Shown: positions 1 to 5,822 of the stretch, in pieces | Position numbering within the stretch: the first letter of the stretch is position 1 | How the letters are laid out: the number at the start of each line of letters is the position of its first letter | Assembly: GCA_902476665.1 (NCBI GenBank) | Contig: CABSEO010000021.1 | Coordinates: forward strand, 1-11,985 | DNA length: 11,985 bases | Direction of reading: 5' to 3' | DNA from: an uncultured Emergencia sp. | GTDB lineage: Bacteria; Bacillota; Clostridia; Peptostreptococcales; Anaerovoracaceae | Made by a program: the position numbers and the translations under genes | The notes under the pieces: model-generated | The model's database searches: none | Seen by the model: the letters and a program-made list of their open reading frames with translations, nothing else | Told to the model about the DNA's origin: nothing

Positions 1-540
1 GCCTGTGTAGGAATTCTGGCTATGAAAAAGAGAAGTGAAACCGTGATCATGGGTCTGAACAACATTCCTCTGCTCAATGCCGATATTGTTATCGGTATTT
101 CTCTGATGATGACTTTTATTGCTTTTGGAATTTCTCTGAGCTGGGGAACAGTTCTGCTGTCTCATATCACTATCTGCATTCCGTATGTCATTTTGTCAGT
201 AATGCCTAAGTTTAAGCAGCTGTCAGGAAATATCTATGAGGCAGCGCTTGATCTGGGGGCAACACCTTTTTATGCATTTTACAAGGTGGTACTGCCGGAT
301 ATTCGGCCAGGCATTGTCAGTGGCTTCCTGCTGGCTTTCACCATGTCGGTGGATGACTTTATCATTACTCATTTTACAAGAGGTGCAGGTATCAATACGA
401 TTTCCACACTGATTTACAGTCAGGTGAAAGTGGGCATCCGGCCGACACTCTTTGCACTTTCTACTGTTATCTTTGTCGCCGCACTGGTGATATTGACAAT
501 TTCAAATCTGATTTCAAGTAAAGGAGAAAAGAAAGAATGA
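1..540 (+). CDS. potC: Spermidine/putrescine ABC transporter permease PotC (5' end outside window)
   Basis: This is an inner-membrane permease subunit of the polyamine importer PotABCD. The frame is open from base 1, and the Met codon at 22 is internal because the codons before it continue a membrane segment, so the true start lies upstream. The 179 visible residues hold several hydrophobic segments. They also hold the cytoplasmic EAA loop that contacts the ATPase: EAALDLGAT followed by the conserved VVLPDIRPG, coded about 240-315. The stretch MSVDDFIITHFTRG is typical of PotC. The stop overlaps the potD start in ATGA (537-540), indicating translational coupling. PotC rather than PotB is inferred from the motif wording and from its place directly before potD. 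The 5' part and the potA and potB genes are not in the window. Confidence 0.93.
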   Translation, partial: ACVGILAMKKRSETVIMGLNNIPLLNADIVIGISLMMTFIAFGISLSWGTVLLSHITICIPYVILSVMPKFKQLSGNIYEAALDLGATPFYAFYKVVLPDIRPGIVSGFLLAFTMSVDDFIITHFTRGAGINTISTLIYSQVKVGIRPTLFALSTVIFVAALVILTISNLISSKGEKKE

Positions 541-1601
541 AAAAAAAGATCGTTTTGCTTTTGACTCTGATGATGGTGCTCTGCACTGCAGGAGTGTTTA
601 CCGCCTGCGGAGGTGGAGGTGGAGAAGAGAACGGCGAGGTCCGCATCTATTCCTTCGGTGATTATATTGACCCTGCACTTATAGAAGAGTTTGAGGCGGA
701 AACAGGGATCAAGGTGATCATGGACAATTTTGACACCAATGAAGAAATGTATCCGGTAATTAAGAATAACTCTGTTGAATATGATGTGATATGTGCATCT
801 GATTACATGATTGAGAAACTCATGTCAGAGGATTTGCTGGCGGAAATTAACTATGACAACGTTCCGAACATCGAAAATCTGGATGAAAAATATCTCAGTA
901 TTGCGGAGTCTTTTGATCCGGGCAACAAATACAGCGTACCGCATACCTGGGGTACCATGGGAATTTTATACAACACTGATAAAATTGAAAAAGGTTCCAT
1001 CACCTCCTGGAATGATCTTTGGAATGAGCAGTATAAAGAGCAGATTGTAATGCCTGACAGTATGAGGGACACTATGGCTATCGCTTTAAAGGCAAAAGGT
1101 TACTCTCTTAATACGGTCAACGAAGACGAACTGAAAGAAGCTGCTGATTACCTGACTGAGCAGAAACCGTTGGTTTACAAATATGCCAATGACTCTGCAC
1201 GCGATGCACTGCTGGGTGAGTCTGCAAGTATCGCTGTGGTATGGAACGGTGAAGTGCTTTACTGCAAAGACACTATGCCAAATCTGGAGTTTGTTATTCC
1301 TGAGGAAGGCAGCGAGGAGTTTACTGACTGCTGGGCCATTCCTGCGGCAGCAAACAACAAGGAAAATGCTGAAAAATGGATCAACTTTATGCTGGATAAG
1401 GACGTGGCTATGACAAACTATGAGTATCTGACCTACTCTATTCCGAACAAGGCAGTCATAGACAGTGTCAAGGATGACGCAGAAAAGATGAACGTGCTGT
1501 TCCCTGAGGAATCTGTGTTGGATAAATGTGAAACCTTAGAAAATCTGGGAACTGACGGAGATGATCTGTATACGAAATACTGGAAGAAATTCAAAGGCTA
1601 A
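537..1601 (+). CDS. potD: Spermidine/putrescine-binding lipoprotein PotD
   Basis: This is the substrate-binding protein of the polyamine ABC importer, anchored outside the membrane in Gram-positives. The 354 residues are close to the family length (about 350). The N-terminus is a lipoprotein signal: MKKK, a hydrophobic core, then FTAC with the lipidation Cys at residue 24 and a five-Gly linker. The -3 residue is Phe rather than the usual Leu. Family landmarks include VRIYSFGDYIDP (35-46), VPHTWGTMGILYN, the DSMRD segment, VVWNGE and FTDCWAIPAAANNKE, where Asp264 matches a ligand-binding Asp of E. coli PotD. At the position of the first ligand-contacting Trp of E. coli PotD there is Phe40, so ligand preference (spermidine or putrescine) cannot be read off. 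AAGGAG at 521-526 is the ribosome site. A strong terminator follows. Confidence 0.95.
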   Translation: MKKKIVLLLTLMMVLCTAGVFTACGGGGGEENGEVRIYSFGDYIDPALIEEFEAETGIKVIMDNFDTNEEMYPVIKNNSVEYDVICASDYMIEKLMSEDLLAEINYDNVPNIENLDEKYLSIAESFDPGNKYSVPHTWGTMGILYNTDKIEKGSITSWNDLWNEQYKEQIVMPDSMRDTMAIALKAKGYSLNTVNEDELKEAADYLTEQKPLVYKYANDSARDALLGESASIAVVWNGEVLYCKDTMPNLEFVIPEEGSEEFTDCWAIPAAANNKENAEKWINFMLDKDVAMTNYEYLTYSIPNKAVIDSVKDDAEKMNVLFPEESVLDKCETLENLGTDGDDLYTKYWKKFKG

Positions 1602-1630
1602 GAATTCCCCTCTATGATGCCTTTTGATTC

Positions 1631-1663
1631 AAAACCCCAAAAAGTCAATCTTTTTGGGGTTTT
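1631..1663 (+). terminator. Rho-independent terminator after potD
   Basis: A perfect 14-bp stem pairs 1631-1644 (AAAACCCCAAAAAG) with 1650-1663 around the 5-nt loop TCAAT. The 3' arm ends in a T run. Because the 5' arm begins with A residues it could also act on the opposite strand. It closes the pot operon and insulates the next promoter. Confidence 0.93.
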
Positions 1664-1679
1664 GTGTTGGGGTTTTGTG
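1654..1679 (+). repeat. 13-bp perfect tandem duplication in the terminator tail
   Basis: TTGGGGTTTTGTG occurs at 1654-1666 and again immediately at 1667-1679. The first copy is the descending arm and U-tract of the potD terminator. The second copy can pair over about 10 bp with the same ascending arm. Confidence 0.9.
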
Positions 1680-1722
1680 CATGTGAGCACAGCGGGAATT
1701 ACAGGAAGTCAATTTCAGACTA

Positions 1723-1751
1723 TTTACATTAGTCACAGATTAAGTTATAAT
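1723..1751 (+). promoter_or_regulatory. Strong sigma-A promoter for the COG2426-nfeD-SPFH cluster
   Basis: The -35 TTTACA (1723-1728) and the perfect -10 TATAAT (1746-1751) are separated by exactly 17 bp. Transcription should start near 1758, giving a leader of about 27 nt before the ATG at 1785. No other promoter of this quality is seen before 3713, so the three downstream genes are probably cotranscribed from here. Confidence 0.85.
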
Positions 1752-1784
1752 GAGATAAATAAAAAAGAAATGGGATATTAAAAG

Positions 1785-2258
1785 ATGTTATTTTGGGGAA
1801 CACATATTGGTAATTTAATGATGACGGCTCTGATCGCCATGGTGCCGGTGATTGAACTGCGTGGCGCGATCCCCGCCGGCGTTGCGGCAGGACTTACCGT
1901 GTGGGAAGCGTTATTCATGGCTATCATCGGTAATATGATTCCTGTTCCGGTGATCATCCTTTTTGTGCGGAAGGTTTTCGACTGGATGCGGGTAAAAAGT
2001 GAAAAACTGGACAGACTTGTGCGGCGCTTTGAGGCCAAGGCGGAAAAGCAGTCGGCACTCATTGACAAATATGAGTGGTGGGGGCTTGTCATACTGGTTG
2101 CTATTCCGCTGCCTGGAACTGGAGCATGGACGGGTGCCTTAGTTGCGGCCATGCTGAACATGCGGCTGAAGCGGGCGCTGCCGGCAGTTTTTATCGGTGT
2201 TGTTATTGCAGGAATTATCGTATCTTATATCACATACGGAGCAAGTATGCTGATTTGA
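1785..2258 (+). CDS. Small multidrug export-like membrane protein (COG2426, Sm_multidrug_ex)
   Basis: This is a 157-residue integral membrane protein of the PF06695/COG2426 family. Both family signatures are present: PVIELRGAIPAG (residues 21-32) and IPLPGTGAWTG (107-117). They lie in short hydrophobic hairpins that look like re-entrant loops, flanked by longer membrane segments (about 40-60, 118-125 and 132-155). A charged cytoplasmic stretch spans about 65-95. The family name is historical and drug export is not demonstrated. Published structure predictions relate the family to the DedA/VTT superfamily, some members of which move polyprenyl or other lipids, so a lipid-handling role is an inference. 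The ATG at 1785 has no clear Shine-Dalgarno and sits on a leader of about 27 nt. It is separated from the next gene by only 46 nt. Confidence 0.88.
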   Translation: MLFWGTHIGNLMMTALIAMVPVIELRGAIPAGVAAGLTVWEALFMAIIGNMIPVPVIILFVRKVFDWMRVKSEKLDRLVRRFEAKAEKQSALIDKYEWWGLVILVAIPLPGTGAWTGALVAAMLNMRLKRALPAVFIGVVIAGIIVSYITYGASMLI

Positions 2259-2289
2259 AGATAAATATCTAACAGCGATATTAGTGAAA

Positions 2290-2297
2290 AAGGAGGT
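2290..2297 (+). promoter_or_regulatory. Ribosome binding site that fixes a TTG start for the NfeD-like gene
   Basis: AAGGAGGT is a near-perfect anti-16S match. It lies 7 nt before TTG 2305-2307, which is in frame. The upstream in-frame GTG (2284) precedes this site, has no Shine-Dalgarno of its own, and would place the ribosome site inside the coding region. TTG is therefore the likelier start. Confidence 0.82.
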
Positions 2298-2304
2298 AAG
2301 GGAT

Positions 2305-2760
2305 TTGACAATTTTCGGGTTGACTATCAGCATGTCTGTATTTTGGCTGGCGGCGGCGATTATCTTTGTTGTAATCGAAGGTCTGACCATGGGTCTTACG
2401 ACCATCTGGTTTGCAGCTGGTTCCGCCGTTGCACTTGTCGCAGCGCTTCTGGGTGGAGCTTTGGGAGTACAGATTGTGCTGTTTTTTGCAGTGTCCATTG
2501 TTTTTCTCCTGTTTACAAGGAAGCTTTTTGTGAAAAAGCTGCAAACAGGCACGGAGAAAACCAATGTGGATGCTTTAATAGGAAAAGAGGCAGTGGTCAA
2601 GGCCTCAATCAAGCCTTTTGAACCGGGCATCGTCAGAATCGGAGGTCAGGACTGGACTGCAGTCAGTGCCGACAGCGACGAGATAATTGCAGAAGGAACA
2701 GAGGTGAAAGTTGTCGGGATTGAGGGCGTTAGAGCGATAGTACGTCCTCTGAAGAGTTAG
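2305..2760 (+). CDS. NfeD-like membrane protein with C-terminal OB fold
   Basis: This short-form NfeD family protein (151 residues from the TTG start) partners SPFH/stomatin-type proteins in bacterial membrane microdomains. Three hydrophobic segments (about 8-26, 29-49 and 52-70) include the family phrase LTTIWFAAGS. A short basic linker (KKLQTG) leads to a C-terminal OB-fold domain (about 84-151), recognisable by DALIGKEAVVKASIKP, GIVRIGGQDWTAVS and EGTEVKVVGIEG. The protease domain of long NfeD proteins is absent. The stop overlaps the Shine-Dalgarno of the SPFH gene, so the two are tightly coupled. The start choice is discussed with the ribosome site. An upstream GTG would add seven residues. 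Confidence 0.9.
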   Translation: MTIFGLTISMSVFWLAAAIIFVVIEGLTMGLTTIWFAAGSAVALVAALLGGALGVQIVLFFAVSIVFLLFTRKLFVKKLQTGTEKTNVDALIGKEAVVKASIKPFEPGIVRIGGQDWTAVSADSDEIIAEGTEVKVVGIEGVRAIVRPLKS

Positions 2761-2771
2761 GAGGTTATTAT

Positions 2772-3713
2772 ATGGACGCAGGAAACATCATCAGCTTTAT
2801 TATCGCAGCTATAGTGATCGTTGTTATTATCGGCTTGATTGTAACGAATATCAGAATTGTGCCTCAGGCCAAGGCCTATGTGATCGAACGTTTGGGCGCA
2901 TATAAGGGAACATGGCAGGTAGGACTGCATTTTAAGATTCCTCTCATTGACAAGATTTCAAGAAAGGTGTCGCTGAAGGAAAAGGTGATTGACTTTCCGC
3001 CTCAGCCGGTTATCACCAAGGACAATGTGACCATGGAAATTGATACTGTTGTATATTTCCAGATTACTGATCCGAAATTATATACCTATGGCGTGGAAAG
3101 TCCTATGGATGCTATCGAGAATCTGACAGCCACCACGCTCAGAAACATTATTGGAGAACTGGAACTGGACGGTACGTTGACAAGCCGTGAACATATCAAC
3201 ACCAAGATCCGGATGGTTCTGGATGAAGCCACTGATCCGTGGGGGATCAAGATTAATCGTGTAGAAGTTAAAAACATCACCCCGCCTGAAGATATTCAGA
3301 TGGCCATGGAAAAACAGATGCGTGCGGAGCGTGAAAGAAGAGAAGCTATTCTGAGGGCAGAGGGTGAAAAGAAATCTGCTGTACTCATTGCAGAAGGTAA
3401 AAAGGAAGCTGTGATTCTGGAGGCAGAAGCCAACAAGGAATCCAAGATTCTGGAAGCAGAAGCTAAGAAAGAAGCCGCAATCCGCGAGGCGGAAGGTCAG
3501 GCCGAAGCCATCAGAATGGTACAGCAGGCTACTGCCGACGGTATCCGCATGCTGGTAGAGTCAGAACCTAATAAGGAAGTCATTGCTTTGAGAAGTCTCA
3601 GTTCCTTTGAAAAGGCAGCTGACGGACAGGCCACCAAGATCATTATTCCGTCGGAGATCTCAGGGCTGGCAGGGCTTGCTACGTCCCTCAAGGAACTGGT
3701 AAAAGAAGATTAA
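2772..3713 (+). CDS. SPFH/band-7 (stomatin/QmcA-like) membrane scaffold protein
   Basis: This is a 313-residue SPFH (stomatin/prohibitin/flotillin/HflKC) protein, similar in length to E. coli QmcA. An N-terminal membrane anchor (about 6-25) precedes the SPFH domain. Landmarks are VPQAKAYVIERLGAYKGTW (30-48), DFPPQPVITKDNVTMEID (74-91) and WGIKINRVEVKNITPP (157-172). A long charged helix follows, built of six consecutive 11-residue repeats (185-250, mostly of the form AExxKEAxILE), a hendecad pattern expected for an oligomerising coiled coil. The tail IIIPSEISGLAGLATSLKEL is typical of stomatin-like members. AGGAGGT (2759-2765) sits 6 nt before the ATG. Together with the NfeD-like neighbour it probably forms ring-like membrane scaffolds. 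Exact clients are unknown, and the name QmcA or HflC should not be transferred firmly. Confidence 0.93.
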   Translation: MDAGNIISFIIAAIVIVVIIGLIVTNIRIVPQAKAYVIERLGAYKGTWQVGLHFKIPLIDKISRKVSLKEKVIDFPPQPVITKDNVTMEIDTVVYFQITDPKLYTYGVESPMDAIENLTATTLRNIIGELELDGTLTSREHINTKIRMVLDEATDPWGIKINRVEVKNITPPEDIQMAMEKQMRAERERREAILRAEGEKKSAVLIAEGKKEAVILEAEANKESKILEAEAKKEAAIREAEGQAEAIRMVQQATADGIRMLVESEPNKEVIALRSLSSFEKAADGQATKIIIPSEISGLAGLATSLKELVKED

Positions 3714-3750
3714 TATAATTTGCAGTCTTTTATGCAGATTTCAAACAATT

Positions 3751-3790
3751 ACCGCCGCAGAACAGATGGAAAACTGTTTTGCGGCGGTTT
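3751..3790 (+). terminator. Terminator-like hairpin after the SPFH gene
   Basis: The arms 3751-3765 and 3774-3788 form a 15-bp stem with one G-U pair (core CCGCCGC/GCGGCGG) and an 8-nt loop. The following T run is short (TTT), so termination may be partial. Confidence 0.7.
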
Positions 3791-3981
3791 CTGCATTATG
3801 AGAAAATTGAACAGACTGCATGGAGCCGCGTATTAGAAAATCTCAGATTGGCATAAACAGAGACAGGTTTCAGAATGGAGTTATATATTCACTGAAAATA
3901 AAAGATTTTTTAGAATATAAGCATAAAAGGCGTTACACTATGCAGGAAAACAGTGTCAGTTTGTAAGATGGCGGTAATCTG
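3791..3981. other. AT-rich intergenic stretch without recognisable gene
   Basis: Between the SPFH terminator and the hrcA promoter region there is no open frame with a ribosome site or recognisable protein. A small inverted repeat (ACACT at 3935-3939, AGTGT at 3952-3956) is the only local structure noticed. The stretch may be decayed sequence or a plain upstream region. Confidence 0.5.
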
Positions 3982-4016
3982 TTTTTTTCACGAAAAATAC
4001 ATAAAAAAATACGAAA
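3982..4016. promoter_or_regulatory. Helically phased A/T tracts upstream of the hrcA promoter
   Basis: T7 (3982-3988), A5 (3993-3997), A7 (4003-4009) and A3 (4014-4016) have centres 9-11 bp apart, ending 6 bp before the -35 box. Such phasing is expected to bend DNA or act as an UP element for RNA polymerase. This is inferred from spacing alone. Confidence 0.55.
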
Positions 4017-4022
4017 TACCTG

Positions 4023-4051
4023 TTGACATTAAGGCCGATTAGGAGTATCTT
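4023..4051 (+). promoter_or_regulatory. Sigma-A promoter of the hrcA-grpE-dnaK-dnaJ operon
   Basis: The consensus -35 TTGACA (4023-4028) is followed after 17 bp by TATCTT (4046-4051), a 4/6 match to the -10 box. The AT run TATATATA just after it is an alternative but would need a 22-bp spacer. The predicted start, near 4058, lies next to the CIRCE element, as expected for an HrcA-repressed promoter. Confidence 0.8.
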
Positions 4052-4062
4052 ATATATAGTGA

Positions 4063-4089
4063 TTAGCACTCTAAAGGGGTGAGTGCTAA
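4063..4089. promoter_or_regulatory. CIRCE operator (HrcA binding site)
   Basis: This is a perfect match to the CIRCE consensus: TTAGCACTC (4063-4071), nine bases, then GAGTGCTAA (4081-4089). HrcA binds it to repress class I heat-shock genes. Its position at the transcription start and in the leader just before the hrcA ribosome site (AAGGAG 4091-4096) is classical. It implies autoregulation of the whole operon. Confidence 0.98.
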
Positions 4090-4103
4090 TAAGGAGAAAG
4101 ATT

Positions 4104-5150
4104 ATGGAATTGACAGAAAGAAAACTGAAGATATTGCAGGCCATTATCAGTGACTATATCAGGTCTGCAGAGCCTGTCGGTTCAAGAACCCTTTCTAAGA
4201 GATTCGATTTAGGTATCAGCCCCGCCACGATCAGAAATGAGATGAGCGACCTGGAAGAAATGGGGTATCTGACGCACCCTCATACTTCTGCGGGAAGGGT
4301 ACCTTCCGATAAAGCGTACAGATTATATGTAAACAATCTGATGGAAAGGCATGAGCTGACGCGGGCAGAGAAAAAAATTATAGCAGAGAAACTGAGAGCC
4401 GACGTCAACGAATTTGATCAGACGATCAGACATGCGGCAAAGATTTTATCAGAGATTACCAACCTGACGTCTTTCGCAATGACCCCGAGCCAGAACGAGG
4501 ATACGCTCAAGTTCATCAATCTGCTGCCGGTAGATGAAAGAACGGTGGTGCTGATGATCGTTTCCGAAAGCGGCAAGGTTTCCAATACAGCTTTGAAGCT
4601 GAGAGTACCGTATACGGAAGAGGGGCTGCAGATTCTGGCTAAGAATATGACCTACAACTACAACGGAAAGAAAATCACAGACGTTTTAAGAAGCCATATT
4701 ATAGAGCACTTTGAGTCCGACATTGCGGCTATGAGCAAGCTGGCAGAGAACATTATGCCCAACTTTATGAAGACTCTGGAGGAAATGCTTAATGTCAACC
4801 TGTATATGGATGGTTTGACCAACATTTTCGATATTCCTGAGTATAACGATCTGGAGAAGGCCAGAAGTTTTCTGTCCCTGCTGGATAAAAAAGAGGACTT
4901 TGCCAAGAAACTGATGGAGCGTGAAGATGGCATCATTGTTACAATCGGAGATGAAAATGCTGATGATTTGATGAATGATTGCTCCCTGATCACGGCAACC
5001 TATCATGTAGACGGAAAGCTGGTGGGGAAAATCGGTGTTATCGGACCGACCCGCATGAAGTATGGAGAGATAACGTCTTTGATTGAATATTTGACAGATA
5101 ATCTCAGTAACACCTTTAGATTAGAAAGTGGTGATGAAGAAAGTGAATAA
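4104..5150 (+). CDS. hrcA: Heat-inducible transcription repressor HrcA
   Basis: HrcA is the repressor of CIRCE-controlled chaperone genes; in other Firmicutes its activity depends on GroEL. It has 348 residues, the usual family length. The N-terminal winged helix (about 1-75) shows LTERKLKILQAIISDYI, EPVGSRTLSK, SPATIRNEMSDLEEMGYL and HTSAGRVPSDKAYR. The dimerisation and inserted regulatory domain follows, with a C-terminal IGVIGPTRMKYGEITSLIEYL. The ATG at 4104 is chosen because AAGGAG (4091-4096) lies 7 nt upstream. An in-frame GTG at 4083 falls inside the CIRCE right arm and is not credible. It is the first gene of its operon and is directly preceded by its own operator. Confidence 0.97.
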   Translation: MELTERKLKILQAIISDYIRSAEPVGSRTLSKRFDLGISPATIRNEMSDLEEMGYLTHPHTSAGRVPSDKAYRLYVNNLMERHELTRAEKKIIAEKLRADVNEFDQTIRHAAKILSEITNLTSFAMTPSQNEDTLKFINLLPVDERTVVLMIVSESGKVSNTALKLRVPYTEEGLQILAKNMTYNYNGKKITDVLRSHIIEHFESDIAAMSKLAENIMPNFMKTLEEMLNVNLYMDGLTNIFDIPEYNDLEKARSFLSLLDKKEDFAKKLMEREDGIIVTIGDENADDLMNDCSLITATYHVDGKLVGKIGVIGPTRMKYGEITSLIEYLTDNLSNTFRLESGDEESE

Positions 5151-5181
5151 TGAGGAGAGCAAAGTGAATAACGAAGAATTG
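5140..5181 (+). repeat. Imperfect 21-bp tandem duplication at the hrcA/grpE junction
   Basis: AAAGTGAATAATGAGGAG... (5140-5160) is followed by AAAGTGAATAACGAAGAA... (5161-5181). The first 11 bases are identical and later positions are partly matched. The repeat spans the hrcA stop codon, a Shine-Dalgarno and a GTG start, and produces two VNNEE motifs in the grpE frame. Confidence 0.75.
5152..5157 (+). promoter_or_regulatory. Ribosome binding site supporting a GTG start for grpE
   Basis: GAGGAG lies just after the hrcA stop and 6 nt before GTG 5164. The in-frame ATG at 5134, inside hrcA, has no comparable site upstream. Confidence 0.7.
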
Positions 5182-5745
5182 AAAGAACAGCAGAAAGCTG
5201 AAGAGACTTCAGAAAATCCGGAAAAAGAATGTACAGAGACAGAAGACAAGACAGAAAAGTCTGCTGAACAGAAATCTGAGAATCAGACAGATGATACCGC
5301 CGGCAGAGCTGCAGAAGGAAAGGCTTCAGAAGAGGAAGAAGCGCTGAATGCAAAGTACATGAGACTGATGGCGGATTTTCAGAATTACAAGAAACGAGTG
5401 GAGAAGGAAAAAGGCGATATTTACGCTTATGCTAACGAAAAACTTGTTTCTGAACTGCTTCTGGTCATGGATAATTTTGAGAGAGCTTTACAGCATGAGG
5501 CTGCAGACGAAAGCTTTGCCGAAGGCATGAGAATGATTTTCAAACAGATGACAGACGTGCTGGAAAAAGCAGGTCTGGAGGAAATCAAAGCCCTGGGTGA
5601 AGATTTTGATCCCAATTATCACAATGCAGTGATGACAGAAGACAATGCCGACTATGAAAGCGGCAAGGTTACCGAAGTACTGCAGAAGGGGTATTTACTT
5701 AATAAAAAGGTTATCAGAGCATCTATGGTAAAAGTGAACAACTGA
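5164..5745 (+). CDS. grpE: Nucleotide exchange factor GrpE
   Basis: GrpE is the cofactor that releases ADP from DnaK. From GTG 5164 it has 193 residues. The N-terminus (about 1-60) is an acidic, Lys/Glu-rich low-complexity stretch, normal for the family. It leads to the long dimeric helix (LMADFQNYKKRVEKEKGDI...ELLLVMDNFERAL) and then the C-terminal beta domain with the family signature FDPNYHNAVM and VLQKGYLLNKKVIRASMVKV. The start is uncertain: ATG 5134 (203 residues, overlapping the hrcA end) is the alternative. GTG 5164 is preferred for its ribosome site and because it avoids overlap with hrcA. The 77-nt gap to dnaK is unusually loose for this operon. Confidence 0.95.
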   Translation: MNNEELKEQQKAEETSENPEKECTETEDKTEKSAEQKSENQTDDTAGRAAEGKASEEEEALNAKYMRLMADFQNYKKRVEKEKGDIYAYANEKLVSELLLVMDNFERALQHEAADESFAEGMRMIFKQMTDVLEKAGLEEIKALGEDFDPNYHNAVMTEDNADYESGKVTEVLQKGYLLNKKVIRASMVKVNN

Positions 5746-5794
5746 CCGTTGGCTGTGGCTGACAACCTGTAAAATGAATTTGTAAAGTAAGAAT

Positions 5795-5803
5795 TGATAT
5801 AAT
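5795..5803 (+). promoter_or_regulatory. Possible extended -10 element before dnaK
   Basis: TGATATAAT is a perfect extended -10 motif in the grpE-dnaK gap. No good -35 is present, and a start near 5810 would leave only about 13 nt of leader, placing the start inside the ribosome site. It is probably fortuitous but is listed because dnaK is often needed in excess over grpE. Confidence 0.22.
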
Positions 5804-5822
5804 CCAAAAGGAGGAATTTAAA

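Noticed and set aside
4083..4085. In-frame GTG as an earlier hrcA start
   Set aside because: It lies inside the right arm of CIRCE and precedes the actual ribosome site. ATG 4104 has correct spacing and begins the conserved MELTERK sequence.
3956..4144. 62-codon - strand frame over the hrcA promoter
   Set aside because: It overlaps the CIRCE element, the promoter and the hrcA start, and the translation is low-complexity Phe/Ile-rich from A/T tracts.
5795..5803. Independent dnaK promoter
   Set aside because: Only a -10-like match is present, with no -35 and an implausibly short leader. It is kept as a low-confidence feature, not claimed as a promoter.
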